The notes under the pieces: model-generated | Seen by the model: the letters and a program-made list of their open reading frames with translations, nothing else | What the model was told of the DNA's origin: nothing | The model's database searches: none | NCBI GenBank assembly: GCA_023430685.1 | Contig: JAEYZH010000023.1 | Span: forward strand, 1-23,333 | Source: Pseudomonadota bacterium | GTDB lineage: Bacteria > Pseudomonadota > Gammaproteobacteria > Xanthomonadales > Rhodanobacteraceae | DNA length: 23,333 nt | Reading direction: 5' to 3' | In this document: positions 23,150 through 23,333 of the stretch, in pieces | Numbering within the stretch: the stretch's first letter is position 1 | Layout: each line of letters begins with the position of its first letter | Position numbers and translations under genes: made by a program

Positions 23150-23333
23150 ATGACCCCACCTGATACCCGATGCACCACCGCGCGCCTGCGCCCGCTCGTG
23201 GCTGCGCTCACGCTCGCCCTGTTGCCCGTTCCTGCCGCGTTCGCCGACGCGCCCGCGAGCGTCGACGTCCGCCACGCATTCGAAACCGCGCCGACGCGTT
23301 ACGCGGCGCGGCTGGTCTGGCGCGACGCGCAGC
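23150..23333 (+). CDS. Start of an exported protein (3' end outside window)
   Basis: An ATG at 23150 is preceded by GGAGGT four bases upstream and opens a frame with no stop to the window end (61 full codons). The product starts with a Sec signal peptide: an Arg-containing n-region (CTTARLRPL), a hydrophobic core (VAALTLALLPV) and cleavage near AAFA-DAPAS, about residue 32. The mature part seen (SVDVRHAFETAPTRYAARLVW) is not enough to assign a family. It is transcribed away from the metallopeptidase gene with an 87-base divergent gap. Confidence 0.75.
   Translation, partial: MTPPDTRCTTARLRPLVAALTLALLPVPAAFADAPASVDVRHAFETAPTRYAARLVWRDAQ

Overview
The window is very GC-rich, densely coding DNA. 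It reads as the chromosome of a gammaproteobacterium of the Xanthomonadales (Lysobacteraceae/Rhodanobacteraceae type). The grounds are GTAG-tipped REP elements, a near-perfect CRP/Clp-type operator at an exopolysaccharide export gene, an ECF sigma factor overlapping a Ser/Thr kinase with a TPR-like C-terminal region, and secreted proteins ending in an [IV]F-x-x-GFE tail. The organism is an inference; no rRNA, tRNA, CRISPR array or transposase was seen.

About 18 kb is an exopolysaccharide (EPS) locus in two converging blocks. The plus-strand block (1-5531) holds the end of a GT4 glycosyltransferase, a CE4 polysaccharide deacetylase, an overlapping membrane-anchored protein that looks like a divergent deacetylase-fold enzyme, a GT2 glycosyltransferase, and a secreted heparinase II/III-type lyase. 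The minus-strand block (16291 down to 5760) runs in transcription order: UDP-sugar dehydrogenase, UDP-glucuronate 4-epimerase type enzyme, outer-membrane export lipoprotein (Wza/GumB type), chain-length determinant (Wzz/GumC type), a CpsD/Wzc-like ATPase with a broken Walker A, an outer-membrane beta-barrel protein, GalE, a second heparinase-type lyase paralogous to the first, and a SAM methyltransferase. The export-chain length-ATPase-barrel order resembles the EPS module of XrtA/PEP-CTERM loci, but no exosortase is present here. Beyond the dehydrogenase lies a plus-strand secreted protein that looks like an exo-rhamnogalacturonan-lyase/YetA-type enzyme. I infer a Wzx/Wzy-like secreted uronic-acid polymer, tailored by deacetylation and handled by at least three exported lyase-like enzymes.

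The right end (18355-23333) is a different neighbourhood. On the minus strand are an ECF sigma factor and a transmembrane Ser/Thr kinase that overlap by ATGA, and a QEGLA/HExxxH metallopeptidase of the DUF1704/MATCAP family. A new exported protein starts at 23150 on the plus strand and runs off the window.

The most striking pattern is between genes. GTAG-tipped palindromic repeats fill three convergent or tail gaps (5528-5763, 18268-18358, 21600-21797). In every case the TAG of the repeat tip is the stop codon of the adjoining gene. All five repeat-flanked genes end in TAG, whereas the other thirteen genes whose ends are visible all stop with TGA. Other items worth a second look are the CRP/Clp operator over a possible promoter of the export operon, the GFE tail present in one heparinase paralog and absent from the other, and the lysine-less Walker A.
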